From positions 492,728-556,727 of the forward strand of contig JAYWVB010000022.1 of NCBI GenBank assembly GCA_039881045.1: DNA of 64,000 nt. Direction: 5' to 3'. The translations under genes and the position numbers were made by a program. The stretch is from Chaetomium olivaceum. Its lineage: Eukaryota > Ascomycota > Sordariomycetes > Sordariales > Chaetomiaceae. Below the pieces are notes generated by a model. The model saw only the letters and a program-made list of their open reading frames with translations. It had not been told where the DNA came from and searched no databases. Positions 43,569 through 56,867 of this stretch are shown here, piece after piece (positions within the stretch are counted from its first letter, which is position 1; every line of letters starts with the position of its first letter).

Positions 43569-44990
43569 GTTGTTGTCGATGCACGAGCTGCCGGCCGCAA
43601 CGGAGACCTAGCGGGCGGTCTTGTGTGTTACGTGCGGGTTGCCGGTCGCAGGTGGTTTCCCAACTGCGAATTGCCAGTGATGGAATGAGAGACGACGGGA
43701 GAAGAACAGGCCATGGTGATCCTTGGCTCGGCCTGGGTACCCTTTAGCCCTGGCGATCGACGGCACAGCCTATTCCCGACTCTTGTGGCTCCGAGTCCTC
43801 AGTCCTTCCCCCCTGCCCCCTGGAGGTTCAAGTGGTACATAGTGTATCATCGGCCCCTCCCAAGCGGCGGGACGGCGGCACAGCAGCACGGCACGGCAAG
43901 GATCGTAGTGGGCACGGCGGGCGCTTGTTGGCTCCGCTGTGATTTCGTTCGACAGCAGAAACTTCAGCCACAGACCTGAACAGCCGGCGGGACCAGAACA
44001 GACGATGCTCCCTGCAGCCACAAATCGAGATTTGGGGACCGCCGAGCCTGACATGCATTTCTCGCTGACATTGCGTGGCGCTGGATGGCATTTCCCCATC
44101 TTAGATCGACCCAATCGTATTCAGCCATACGAAGGGAGTTACCAGGCGACTTGTCCCAAACAGACGATCGGCGGCGCTGCTTACCAAGTGATCTGGAATC
44201 CGGGATGGGACGGGTCCCAAGGGCACGCGCGAGGCCCACGCCATGAACTGCATGGGCCTGAGACCGCTGGACTCTTCCTCCACGATCGGGCGCCCCGCAA
44301 TAAGTGGGATGAAAGCCGGGTTCTTCCGCGCAGGATATTCATGATGAAGCTTAAAATGGCAGGATAAGAGGGCTGTCAAGGAAAGCGGTACATAGTGAGC
44401 ACGAAGCGAGTCTCTACTAAAACACACAACCTGTCCCTGAGATTGCACCTTCTCTGGTGCGTCCGTAAAGAGGTGTCAGCAAGGTCAGACCGCGGCTTCT
44501 GGAAGGATATTGCCGATGTTGCTCCATCAACAGGTCGCATATCAATGCCTCTTCCGCGTTGCAGATCCACGCCACCGAAAACATCTGCCACATGCCCCTA
44601 GATCGAAAAACATGTCCGCTTCGGGGAGGTTGACACAGGGAACAATAGACTGTCAAGGACCGCTCTGCATAGATATTCGTATTGTTTCTTGTTTCTTTTG
44701 GTCTGCTGTTGTAGACTTTACCGTCTGTTTGGTAACTCCCCTGTAGAGCTCGTCAAAGGGGCCAAAACGTCGGGCTGAAGGACCGGTAGCACACGGGATC
44801 GGAATGACCACCCGTGTAACTGCTTGTAATTCTTTTGCGGCATTTGTTGGGGCGTAGCGTAGACCCAGGAGGCGAGCTGACGTCCTCGCCGAATCAAGAT
44901 ATTCACTGAATCGGCTTCTCCATGCACGAGTCCTGGCCCTGCCTAGGCGGCGAGATTACCTATTAGAAGAAGACAGGCTCCTTGAGCCTC
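43569..44990. other. Intergenic, no gene seen
   Basis: About 1.4 kb upstream of the lectin-like gene and downstream of DUS1. Only chance frames were found. Confidence 0.6.
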
Positions 44991-46679
44991 TCAACCACTA
45001 ACCAGCTCACTCGACGGATAACTCGTCGTCTTCTCCAACGACCCCGTCACCGCAGCTTCCGTACTCCCAAGCCCCTCTTTACTCTTCTTCGCCTCCTTCT
45101 CCTCCTTCCCCTCCATCTCCGCCGCCACCCTCTTCCGCTCCTTCTTGCTCAACTGTATCGCGCCCTTGGCCATGGCCTCCTTCGGCAGCGGCCGAATAAT
45201 CGGCTGCACCACCCACCACGGCCGCTTACACTCCCGTATCGCGCCCGCCGAGCTCTCCGGATCCGCCTCCTGCTCGGGCGTCGTCGTCGGCATATCGGCC
45301 TCGACGCTCGCACCGCCCGTCGCCTCATACTCGATCAACCCTTCGGCGACCTTCTTCTCGACCATGCGGCAGAGAGCCTCGTACTGGGCCACCTCGCCGA
45401 GGCGGGCGCGGGCGAGCGCGGCGCGCGCGTCGTGGTGACGTGAGACAAAGTGCCGTAGTAGGTGGAACAGGTGTGGCTGCATGCCGACAAAGTTGGCCGC
45501 CGCCAGCGCCGCGTTCTCCTTGGCCGCATCGCCGCGCCGTTTTTTGGGGCCATCCAGATCTGGTAAGGGAATGGCCTCGTCCATCCACGCCGTGTCGTCG
45601 CCGGGGATGAAAAGGGGTCGCCTCGCCGGTGGTGATACCCCGAGGACATATTGGTGGATAATGTCCAGGTAGCGGCGGAAGACTTCGTCGACCCGCCACC
45701 CGCCCTTCCCGTCTTTCCCGCCCCAGTAGCCGCGCGGTTCCTGCCCTGCTGGCGGCGGGGCGGCGAAGATGCCGGGATTGCTGAGGTTGCCTTCGGCGCT
45801 CATGATGCCGTCCGCTCCCGTCGCCGCGAGGCACTTGTCTATGTCTTCGTACTGGAGAATGTTCCCGTTGGCGAAGAGGACTGTTTCTGGCGGGAGGTTA
45901 TCGCGCAGATAGCGGATTATTTGCCAGTCGGCCAGGCCAGTCAAGTGTCCCTTCTGCTCTCGTAGACGTCCGTGTACCGTCAAGATGCTCGCGCCCGCGC
46001 TGAGGACGTTCTGTGCATACTTGAGCGTTGCCTCCTTCGTTTCGAGGATGCGAATCTTGGCGGTGACAGGTATGTCGAGGTTCTCGTGGAGGATCTTGAT
46101 CAGTTGGTGTATCAGGTCCTGGTCCTCCTGCAAGAACGAGCCGTAGTGACCCTTCTTGGCGATCCCCTGAGGGCAGCCAAGGTTGAGATCGACTGCATCG
46201 CAGTATGGGGCGGCTATCTTTGCTGCGCTGAGAAGCGCCTGTGGCTCGTTGGCGCAAAACTGTACGAAAAAAGGACGGTCGATGGCGGGGTTGCCGTCGA
46301 GGTAGAGCTTATCAGAGTCGGGTTTTGTTGGCTGGAAGTGCTGGTCGCGGTACTTTTGGCTCTCGCTGAAAAGTCGCGCGTGGAACATGGGCGAGTATGC
46401 GAGCAAGCTTGACTGTTCGGATTCGGGAAGGAAGGATCGTGAAAGCATACGCCAGGCCTAGGCAAACGACGGAATTAGTCTCCTTTTCTCCTCCTTCTTT
46501 CTGCCTACTACTCTACTCACAAACTCAGACTGATCTACCATTGGCGCAACGATATACTTAGGCGAGCCGAGGCTCTCATAGAACGCACGACCATGCAGTT
46601 TTGGTTTCTTCACAGCATCCGCAGCCGCAGCCGCAGCCGCAGCAGCGACAGCAGCTGCTGGTGTCGCATCGGAGGCCAT
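44991..46679 (-). CDS. DUS1: tRNA-dihydrouridine(16/17) synthase
   Basis: Exons 46521-46679 and 44991-46457 (63-bp intron, 46458-46520) join in phase to 541 residues. An Ala-rich start encoded by a simple repeat precedes SPKYIVAPMVDQSEF, the FMN-binding entry of the TIM barrel. Then come FFVQFCANEPQALLSAAK, VDLNLGCPQGIAKKGHYGSF, TVHGRLREQKG and ILQYEDIDKCLAATGADGIM, all in the usual order. The last about 150 residues form the helical C-terminal domain and a Lys/Glu-rich tail. It reduces uridines 16 and 17 in the D-loop of cytosolic tRNAs with NADPH and FMN. The start at 46679 was chosen as the first ATG after the upstream noncoding region. Identity is firm. Confidence 0.9.
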
Positions 46680-48787
46680 GGAAAAGAGCCTTGTTCTTGG
46701 TCGGTCAATCGACCACGTCCGCGCGATCGCCGCGCGGAATCCCAAGATCAAGCCGCGCGCCACTGTCTCGTCTCGTTGTATTCGGGGTTGACGGCAGTAA
46801 TTCACTGTCGATGTCGAGGCTGAACGAACGAATGAATTTGTTTGTCTCGATTCACTACCACGTGCTTCCCGAACTCGGCAAAAAAAAAGTCCCGGCAAAA
46901 AAACCTCCGCCTTCTCTGCAAGGCTGAAAAAGAAGCCCACCACTTTCTCCTCATGATTGGCCCAAACCCCTCGACAAGACGGGATGATGCAATTCCCCGC
47001 AAAGCCCCGTGTGTCCAGCACAGTCTTTTCTCTCTCCATTCCAAACCGTACCCCTTCTCCGTCTGGCCAAAAAAACAGGTGCACATAAATTAATCTTCAG
47101 TGGGTCTACCTGCAAGTTCCATTGACACATGCACGACACTTGAACAAGCTGTACACAAAGTACCAGACAATATGAGGAAGTGATGTTATGGAAAGAAATA
47201 AAGTAATAGTGAAGGATTGCATTGCAACTTGTTATATCAAATTCGGATTTGATTTGGCTGAGAAATGTAGTGCGAGACAGCTCTATGTCGCTTGCGTGTA
47301 CTTGTTTTTTGGACAGATGGAGCCCTTATAACCGCCGCCTATAACAGAAAATCAAAAACTCAAAACTCCACCCACCCAACAAGCCACCTCCCCACCACTC
47401 ACCCCACGCTAGGATGGATCCCATGAACTCCCCTACACAGTATCGAGGCTTGAATCTCGTATCCGTCTGCCAGATGGCACCACCCCATGGGCTTGCCCGC
47501 CTCCCCGCCAATCGTCCGAGCCGGATCAGAGCAAACAACCCCCGAACTCGGTCGGTCGGGGGCGATGTCATGCATGCGCCGACGATCACGAGGGCGAACG
47601 CAGCGAACTGGGAAGAAGCAAGGCGAACCACACAGAAGGAAAACAAGAGGGGAGCGAACCATGACTCGGAGACGGGAACAACAAGGCAGTTCATGCACCA
47701 CCAGCCGTTTTTCAAGCCGTTGCGCCGAGTGGAGCGCATTAGTGTCCCCGCCGGAGAGATTACAAGCCCAACCAGAGATAACTACGTTGTAATGAATTAC
47801 CTTACCATAGTGCCGTAACTAACGCAAGCGGTGGTTTTGCTCCGCTCCAGTCAAGAACAGCCCAGCAACAACGGCTAGCTTAGGACGCCTTGCTCAGTTT
47901 GTTCATTTGTACTGTACTTCCATATTCACTTCACTACCTAACTAGACCGATTAACAACGAAGCAACGACGACGACGATGACAGAGCAGACGATGACTATG
48001 TAACACCCACAAGACAACCGAATGAAAAAGGAGGGCAGTGTGACTGGAAACATGAAGAGAGGAACAAAGTAGAATGAACCATGATTAGGCCTCCCAATAC
48101 CAATGAGATAGATGATAACCGCTCCGACACTGGCATCGTGAGAGGGAACTTTTTGTCGCTGAGAAACAAGACAAAAAGAAAAAGGGAAATAAACAAAATG
48201 TGTGTCGTGTATGGCCGCCACGCCCGGGAGTCGCTGTGGTTCCCTCTCGATGTCGTCGCCTTTCCGCCTGTCGGTGCCGGTCTGGTGAAACAAATCCCAT
48301 TCAACTGCCGCGCCGCCGGAGAGGGTGTGGGACTCCTTGCGGCTGGTCGCCCCGCTCGCTGCCGTATTCTGTCCCTCACGTTTACCCACTCTCCTTCATC
48401 CATCACCATCATCTCATCCTCCTTCGTCTCCAGATAACCCTCCCCCGCTCTACCACCCTTACTCAACCCGGCGGCCAACGCCGCGGCAGGCTCCGACCGG
48501 AAAGACGTCGGCCGACGACCATAAGAAAAAGAGACAGAGCCGACCGAGTGTCGTGTGATTAAATGAATCGCTGTGCTGCGCTGTGCATGATTCTAGCCGC
48601 AAAGAGCTGTCGAGATCGAAACGTGTAGGAAAAAACGCCGTGACACCGTACTATGCTGACCATGAAACGCCGCGGAAAATGTAAACCCGCTCAAATACAC
48701 GGCACAGGTCGCCGTTCCCCTGTATCAAAAAGGAATAGAGTAGAAGAGCCGAGAGGTGTTGCGCTTTGTGACCATTCGCCGGTAGGA
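46680..48787. other. Intergenic, no gene seen
   Basis: About 2.1 kb. It contains the upstream region of DUS1 and the downstream flank of the Bni4-like gene, with no conserved protein. Confidence 0.6.
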
Positions 48788-51378
48788 TCAGAAAAAGTGC
48801 GTGTAGATTTTCGAGTTCTCATGGACCTCCATTTCCTACCCAAAACGTTAGCATACTTCGTCGACAGCATTACTTTAGAAGCTTCAGGCATACCATCTTG
48901 AAGGTATTCAACTCCTCCTTGATCTGCTGCGCCAGCATCGGCGTCAGGCGGTTGCACGTAGCAATTTCGCCACGGCGGTCGTATTCCTGGCTCGGCCATG
49001 TCTCAAAGAAAACGATCCGCGGGCTGAAGGTCGCGTTGCGCTTCGCGCTCTGGGGAGTGCCGGGCGCGCTCTTGGTGTCCTGGCGGAGCCGGAGAGCTGA
49101 GACGAAGTAATCCTCGCTTCCGATCGTTACGGTTCCAGTCCGTCTATGACCGTGCGAGTCCTCGTTAGGGGTGCTAGGTGCGCTCGAGTTGGGGGAATCC
49201 GTGACCGATGGGACACTGGGCAAGTCAAAAGCAGAGCCCTTAGTCTCCGACGGCCGGGGGGATGGGCTTGAAGAGCCAGTGCGGTCTGAAACAGTGAGAC
49301 GGTTAGTTGAGCCCAGGGCCACATCACTAGGACACCGGTACGTACGCTTCAAGATGCCCTTGCGAACGGCAGCCAAAACTTCAGCCCGCTCCTTCTCGCC
49401 CCCGACAATACTTTTCCGCGCTCCTGTGCTATCAGTTCCCGAACTCCCCACCCGTTCCGGCTCGACCGTCGGCACCTTGGCCGCGTCGATCGAATTCCGC
49501 TCCAGACGGGGAAACCCAGTACCACCCCCTTGTGCCTTGGGATCGGCATTCACGTTAACCAGTTCCCGTTCGGCCTCGGCCGTGATCATCGAGACGGCAG
49601 CCTGGCTGGTCTCCGGCAACGCATCTGCCGCCGGCGCCCCAATGACTGACTTAGGTCGAAAGAGCCCGACAAGCGATCGGGTGCTCTTCTTCATGCCACG
49701 GCCCATCTTCCGAATCATAATCGAAGCCGAGGATGCCGTGGACGAGATGGACAGGTTGTCCGTTGATCCGTGGAAAAATCTCCCGCCCGCATAGATGTTG
49801 CTCCCGATTCCGGCCGCCTCCTGTCGTTCGGCAATCCGTGCCTGCTCCTCATCGTAGGCGTCGTCCTGGTTTCGGTCTTTGTGAAGTTTACCGGCGCCAT
49901 TTTCCTCGCTATCATCTACAGCCGTCCTGAATTCGGCAGCGCTACCAAAAGAAAAGGCCCGCCGAAGTCGTGACGTCTTGCTCTTAGGCTTGCCCCGCTT
50001 CTCGTTGATCGCTGTCAATTGTCTGACAGCGGGGCTCTCGAAACGAGGCGGAGACACCGCTTCCTGGGCTGCCGCATCGGTAGCGTCCGCAGACTGGCCG
50101 CTCTCACCCGCCGTGTTCATAGTCACGGGTTTTGAAAGCGGCGACGAGTTGTTGGCGGCACGTTTGGTGTTCGAGGCATCGGCCGACGAACTCCGCGGCG
50201 GGACATTGACGGTGCGTGAAGAATCTTGGTTGGCACCAGCCTGGTCCAGGGAAGTAGGCATGGTGGGGTTGCCAGTGGGGTCAGAGCCGTTGCGGTTGGT
50301 GGACTGGACGGGGAAAAAGAGAAACTCGTGTTAGTCCTGAAGCGCAGAAGGCAGGGCATAACGTATGATTGGACAATGCGCGGCCTGAGTTGCGGGAATG
50401 CGAGAGGAAATGCGGGATCAAGGGACTTACAGAAGAGGGGTTCACATTTGCCCCAGCGCCTCGGCTACTCCCAACTTGCCCATCATTGCTGGTTTTGTCG
50501 GTGGTTTGAGAATTCCCAGTTTTGCCAGCCTTGCCATCCAAATCAGCTGTCTTAGGGCGATTCGATTCTGCCGACTGCTTCAGGTCGTGCGGGGTCAGGT
50601 GGATGGGGAAACCGGGAGAATCCAACGCGGGCATGCTGCGTCTGCGGACCCTCTTGATTTCGCCATGGGGCTGGCTTTGAGCAAACCCTGTGTCGTCAAC
50701 CGCGGATACTGAACCAACAAAACTATTCGGCCTGTTCAGCATGGCTGAGTGTGGAGGTCGCAATTGAGCACCAGTTACCGCGCCTGTCGAATCCGCACGC
50801 AGAGCCGACCGTCTGTACCGCTCGGGGGCCGCGCGAATGGGGGCCGCCGGAGCGAGCGATGGTTGGGCCGATGCTCCATTGCCCGTTTGGGAAGACCGGG
50901 ATGCTGTTGCCGTTCTCCTAGCGCCAGGTACCGGTAACCCGGAATCGTCACGAACCCCAACAGTCGTTTGCAGTCCCTGATTCGCAGTGCTGGGGAGGTT
51001 GGTCATAGAGACACTCGCCGAGTACCGAGAACGGGCAACGGCGGGCTGTAAATAATCGAGGGTCTGGATGGTGGGAACCGCTGGTGAAGAGGATGTTCGT
51101 TGCGCCCTGGATTGCTGCCAGGGTGCCGCCGGATTAAGGCTAGGCATGCTCCTAAGGGCATATTGTTGGCCGGCACCTGAGCTGCCATGGTACACCACAG
51201 GCGCGGTGACTGTGGAAGGTAAACCGTGGACACTATTCCTGTGAGAGCCGCCAGGTACGTATGATGTTGCCGATTGGACCGGGAGGGACTGCAGCATTCC
51301 CGAAGCCGACGATGGCCGGGCCTGAAGCACCGTGACCGTTCCCGACTGCTGAGGGTAGCCTTGTACAAGGGCAGCCAT
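48788..51378 (-). CDS. Bni4-type protein with C-terminal PP1-docking domain
   Basis: Exons 50431-51378, 49346-50303, 48894-49285 and 48788-48835 (junctions at 50430/50304, 49345/49286 and 48893/48836) give about 781 residues. Most of the protein is disordered, Ser/Thr/Pro-rich, and contains short conserved spots (RRSMPALDSPGFPIHLTP, AAVRKGILK). The last 70 residues are conserved in fungi: an RIVFFETW block resembling the RVxF docking motif for protein phosphatase 1, then PSQEYDRRGEIATCNRLTP. The last exon supplies the ending EMEVHENSKIYTHFF. In yeast, Bni4 tethers PP1 (Glc7) and chitin synthase at the bud neck; the hyphal counterpart would act at septa or the growing tip. The assignment rests on this C-terminal block recalled from the family. 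The start at 51378 (MAALVQGYPQQ) looks like the family start. Confidence 0.75.
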
Positions 51379-54300
51379 TGTAAATGACGGCGACGTTTAA
51401 CGCAGCCTCGTTGTCTTCCCCAGCCCCCGAGGTGTGAGATCTGTGCGAGGATGCCTCAAGGTGAGGTACGAGAAAATTAGGTGGCTCGGGATCGGTAGGA
51501 TTACTGCTCGGCACAATGTTAGCTCAGACAGTTCCACACAGTTTGCGGCGCCGCTGAGTCAACCGGGCCATGTTCGTGGGGTCGCAACGCCACGGAGCTG
51601 CCTGTTGCGAGCGAGAAAATAGGGCAGTGGCAGGACCGATGCAACAGGATCACGTACCTGCCGATCTTCGAGGGGAGAAATGGGAGGGCGAGGTAGTAGG
51701 AAACCTTCCACGGTTGGTGACACAGTAGAATTGAAGGACGCCTGCGGCCAGGAGAAGGGGAACAGCCCGTTGTTCGTCTCGGTAGAGAAGTCGTCCACTG
51801 TTACCGCGGACGGCCTGTCGGTTTGAGACGTTGTCGGGTCGTCGAAACTAAAGAAGGTAGAAACGCAGCGTCCACTACTGACACCTGCAAAATCGGGCGT
51901 TATCGGCAGCACATCGGGAGGATCCAGACGTTGGTGCCGTGGTGGAAATAGGCGGAGCGAGCGAGTCGACCTTTTTCTTCTTTTTTTCTCGGTTGGCAGA
52001 ACGGTCCAAGGCGGCCGGTTTGCGTAGGTGGGAGAGAGCCCGGAAAGTGAACGCAGGGCGGGAACGCACTCGGCGAACAGGCAGCAGAGTGGAATGGAAG
52101 TCGGGGTGATGGTCGTGACAAGAGAAAACCCAGAAGCACCGACTACCTAGGAAATCGGCGTGTGGAGAGAATCGAACGAAAGGCGGTTGTAGGTGAACAA
52201 ATGAGGTGAGGCACAGAAAAGGACGAGGCGCCTTGACACAGCTCGACGGGATGAGGCTTCGAAACGGCTCAGTACCACCTAGAACACTGCGGCCTGTGAA
52301 AGGATAATTTTTCGAATCGGATACCGGGACACGTGGTGGTGAAGTGACGAGACAAAAAGAAAGACTTGAACGATAGGAGGGGATTGGTGATAGGAAACTG
52401 AGCGAAAGGGCCAGTTTCGATGGAAGGAAGTTTTGGCCAGGACCGTCCCAGCGAGTGGAAAGACAGGCAAACCATCGACAGACTGGGCAACGGTGGTGCA
52501 CTGCACGCCAGTCAGCCCCTGGAACGAATCGGTGCCTCTTCCCGTCCATCGGCCTACGGCCAAAATTCCAAGACATCCCATGCAGCTCCACCCGACCCAC
52601 CGGCGCATCAATCTCGCCAGGCGGTAATTACGGTGTCCATACGAAGTAACTCAAATGCCCACCAGGTAAGGTAAGGTAGTATGTAAACGGCCAACTCGGT
52701 ACGGTGTCATTTTAGGAGGAGTTCGGGGCGAAGCTCTCCTCACATTCCATCCTCCGTCATCAGTAGCCACCCCCTAAAGCCATTCTTCGCCTCGGCTTAA
52801 AAGCAACCCAGCCCAGCTTTGATCTTTTCGTGCTCACCAAGATTTCGATCCATCTGCATTTTCTGATCGGCTGCAGGTTGGCTCTGTCTCTCATTAGTTA
52901 CTGTGTTTCATCCCGTTTTCTCTCATCGGTCTGGCTCTGTCGTTTTCACAGGGTGCTTCCTCTGTTTTTGAGACCTCTTGTCCGGATTGTGTTGACAGAG
53001 GCTGGAGAGTGGGCTTCGTGATTGGCTAGGATGAGATGGAAACGAGGCATGAACCCAAGTCGCGCTAGCAGGGCCTCTCCTGCGGCCAGAAGCTCACTGC
53101 GTCAGGGGGACGGAAGGGGTGACTCGTCCTCATGTTTTCGGCTGGTCGACCGTATCGAGTTCGCTCTTGCATGCGTCTTACAATCCACTCCAGACAAGAC
53201 CAAATGATTTAATTTGGATCATCGCCGCACCCCAAAACGTCTCTTCATCCCTCCCGCACAGTCTCAGTCTCCCACATCTCTTTCCGGCGCTGGTGTTCTT
53301 CTCGTTGTCGAAAGGAATCCTGCCCGTCTCGGTTTCGCCTGGTTGGAACGGAACCCCACCAGAGCCCTGCCAGGTACCCAACGCGCGCGAACTGTTATTC
53401 GTAACAGGCGACGAATCGCGTTTCCTGGCCAAGTCAGAGAGCACACACAACAGCCGGAGTCTCGGACTCCACTCCCTGCAAAGAGACCCCTGCCATCTCG
53501 TGTCGCATCCAGAAACTCATCCGGTTCTCCTGAGGAGGTAATCTGTACACAGTAACAATGGTCATTTTGTCATTTTGTCATTTTCGCCATTTTTCTCTTT
53601 TATCTCCTGTTCCTGCGGTTCTGGTATTCTGACATGACAACCTTGCTCGAATATCGGAGCAATCGTGGCAGTGTTCCTGTCTGCGCCGTTGAAATTGTTA
53701 TCAAAGAAAGAAACGGACCCCCCTTCCATCCCACTCGCACCCCTTTTCCTAATGGATCATCTCGACGGCCCGTCGAGGCCGCAGGGAGTGCTGCACGGAA
53801 CAGGAGATCCTACAAACAAGGCAGGCGCCCAACAACAAGCGAAGCACGACTGCAGCGTTCCCGCAACGCTCTCCTCCGGCGCGTGCTGCATCAGTCCAGC
53901 AGTCGCTGCCCGAAAAAAGCTGAGTGGCCGGGGTAGAACTGGGCTCAATCATGAACGCAGCGTTTCGCCGGTCTCAAATTTCGGGTCATCGCGCAGCAGT
54001 TCAAGCCAGCAGCACCAAGCATTTGCCAGCAGGTTACCAGTGCCGAGCCCCGTTTCTTAAGCAAGAAATTTGAGCATTTGCGAGTTAACGACAAGGACTC
54101 CGAAACTGTTGCTTCAACGGTAGCGGGCAGCCGTTTTAATAAGCAATGCCTTGATCTAACCCTGGGGTGTGCCCCATGGGGGAAGTGCGCCAAGATTTGG
54201 CCATCCTTGCGATCGCTGCCCTTTCCAGGGATGTCTGCCGACAGACGGATTTGACGAACAACGGCAAAAATGGTCAAGCTTAAAGCGGAACGATGTTCCA

Positions 54301-56867
54301 GCAAGTACGCGTCTGTTACACAAGCAGATTTCGAGGCCAAGCGGCCACACCTGAGGAGGTACGGCGGAGGCACGGCGACCGGACGGACCTCGGACGGTGT
54401 CATCAACCAGGCATGTTGGTTCGCAGGCTGAGATCGACTTCGCTGCCCACCGACAACGCAACCTCCGTTTGAGGATGGGCTATCCCGGCCTTCAAGCACC
54501 GGCCTCCCCATAACTAGTGAATGTGGAGAGTTGTGTCGTCCGTGCAGCACCCAACCTTTTGAAGCTTGAGATCCTGCCGGAACGGCTGGTTATCGGTCTC
54601 AGGTACCAAGTACGCCAATCCCTCTCAAGATGCAGAGGACCCTGATGAGAGGGGTTAAAAGGGGACAGGGCATCCTCCAGCTTCGGATGTAACCCTCCTC
54701 CCCCACCGCCGGGTTAGCGTATCCATCAAATCAACCACGCCTCTGGGGGATATCAAAGTTTCGGGAAGAGCTGGGCTTCGACAACTACCTCAGCGATTTC
54801 ACCGTACCGAAACATCGACCCGGTTGGCGCAAACTCAATATCAGACTCACGTTTGCATTGTCCACGCATAGGCACAGGCACGAGCACGACATTACGACGC
54901 GGGATGGATCCAGCATTGTCTTCGTAGATCGTCGGAGAAAGGTCTCGGAGCCTCTAATAGGTTTTTTTGACACTGGATGGTAGCCAATGCCATGCCAAGC
55001 GGGCCGGGCGCGAACTTGCAGGTAAAAGTGCCGATTCGTCGCGCCAGTCGAGTCAGCCAGCCACCCGACCCCGAATGTTGTGTGCTGTGCACCAGTTGGA
55101 TTAAAGCCGCCGCCGCCGCCCACTCTCCCGGTATGGCTCCAATGGCCGAGTCGTGCTCGTCGCCGACGCCTCGTCCGGTATCCGGCGTCGGGCTGGAGAG
55201 GCTGGATGACCAGATGGGATGCTGCCGACGCCCGGGGATCCGCCTCGGTGGGAAGGCGGTGCGACAGACCACGGCCTGTTTTCCCCTTTTCCCTAGTCTG
55301 CATGTCGACGGAAGCGGGAGGGGTTCGGCCATGGCGGCGTGCTGGCCATGTATGCAGCACATCGCGAGGCAAGGGAACGGATGGAGACAGGGCATTCCGG
55401 TCACTGAGTGGACGACGTCAAGCTCCGGGAGGTGGATACACATATCTCCCCCGACCACCTTTCCAAACTTTACCTTAACTGTACTCCCGCAGACGTCGGC
55501 TGCCAGCAGGACTGATGAGGTAGTTAGGGGAGCACCGTGTCGCTTGTGTCGCCAGGGAATATGCGCGCCGACGTTAACTGAAGCAAGGCGGCTCCCGAGG
55601 ACCCGTTCTCGGATAGTGGTCTGCAGTGTTGATGATAGGCTGGTTTGAAAGTCGTCGTCAGCGTGGCCTGCCGGGTGACACGACTGTTGTTTCTCGGCGT
55701 CACCGCTGTTTTTACTGCATGAGTACGAAGGAGAGAAAGGAAGGCTGCTTTGCCAAGTTGTTGATGACGGTACGAAGTACTGCGTAACTTTACCTACCAG
55801 GTACGGAGTTACCACTAGTGGGTAATACCCGGAGCCTACCCGTAAGTTACAGCCTCCATCGGCCGTGTTTCAGGTGAATCTCAGGGGCCCACTTAATGCC
55901 AAGCCCGCTCACCCCGGATTGGACGCGCCGGAAATGGCTTCTGGAAGTTGAAGCACAGAGCCAGAAGCCACTGCAAGCTCCCGGAATGGAGGCGTATGCC
56001 CATCGAGTTATCATCTGCTTGCGGCCCGGCAACGGCAGATGAAAAGGCTGAAATCGCATCACTGCCGCCGCACAACAATAGAATAACTACATTAGTTACC
56101 TGCTCCACAGGATGGAAGAACTCTTGCTTTCTCCAAACGTTTCTGGCGTTGCACCCGGACCGACTGAGCTCGGGCATGTCAGAACCACGGGACGGGAAGG
56201 GAGCGACCTAAGCCGCCTCTCTCTCGCTTATCTCCTTTCAGCCGCTGACACGGGAGTCCATCTCCAGTGCCCTTCAACCAGTTAACTACCTATTCAGCTA
56301 GCCTCATGTTGTTGACGTGGCCACGCTGCATAAAATTAGTCCGGGCGAGGAGGGAAGCCAGCCGAGTGGGTGGCGGGCTTTCGAACCCCCCCCCTTTTCA
56401 ACAGCCGCGCTCGCTGGCTGAGACCCTCTCAAACACGTCAATTGAGAGACATGATACGTGGGAGTGCCGAGGAACGAACAGATGGGGACGAACTAAACTA
56501 TCGACTAGCTTCCCAAATACTCCGTACCAATCAAAAAGATCAAGAGAAGTCACAATCAATCTCATGTCCTGGGGGTGGCCCTATTGAGTGTGTAGTGTCG
56601 CTGTGTAATGGAGAGCCATTTATTTGCGGTCGCTGCCCGGGTTGGTAACTCGGCGATGGATGAGGTTTACAGGTTTGATATCAACACGGCAAGAAACTGG
56701 GTGAACAGAATAGATATCTAGTTAGTACCTAGCCTAGTACTCATGGTCCCATTGAGATGAAACTCCCAAACCGAGAGATAGAAAAGCGCACACAGCCAAC
56801 TCGATCGATTTGATAACAATGGTATCACAATTTACAATCTCCCCTTTATCCACCCCCTTGAAGGTGA
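51379..56867. other. Large intergenic region, mostly without genes
   Basis: About 5.5 kb between two minus-strand genes. The part next to the Bni4-like gene (51658-51884) reads like protein but could not be spliced to it in frame. From 52.6 to 56.8 kb only chance frames, short repeats (CATTTTGT near 53560) and AT/GC fluctuations are seen. Confidence 0.55.
51658..51884 (-). other. Protein-like stretch upstream of the Bni4-like gene, status unclear
   Basis: Bounded on the minus strand by TTTTGCAG and a consensus donor GTACGT. It encodes a plausible sequence (VSTFFSFDDPTTSQTDRPS ... GFLLPRPPISPLEDRQ). Joining it to the downstream start would hit a TAA, so it may be an upstream exon of an alternative transcript, a uORF or a separate small gene. 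Confidence 0.3.

Noticed and set aside
51875..52600. A 241-residue minus-strand frame upstream of the Bni4-like gene
   Set aside because: Low-complexity Pro/Ser/Phe composition, no domain, and the coding-like part ends at a likely splice acceptor; not enough to call a gene.
53634..55800. Several frames of 60-300 codons on both strands
   Set aside because: No start context, introns or conserved motif; frames overlap mutually and look like chance in GC-rich DNA.
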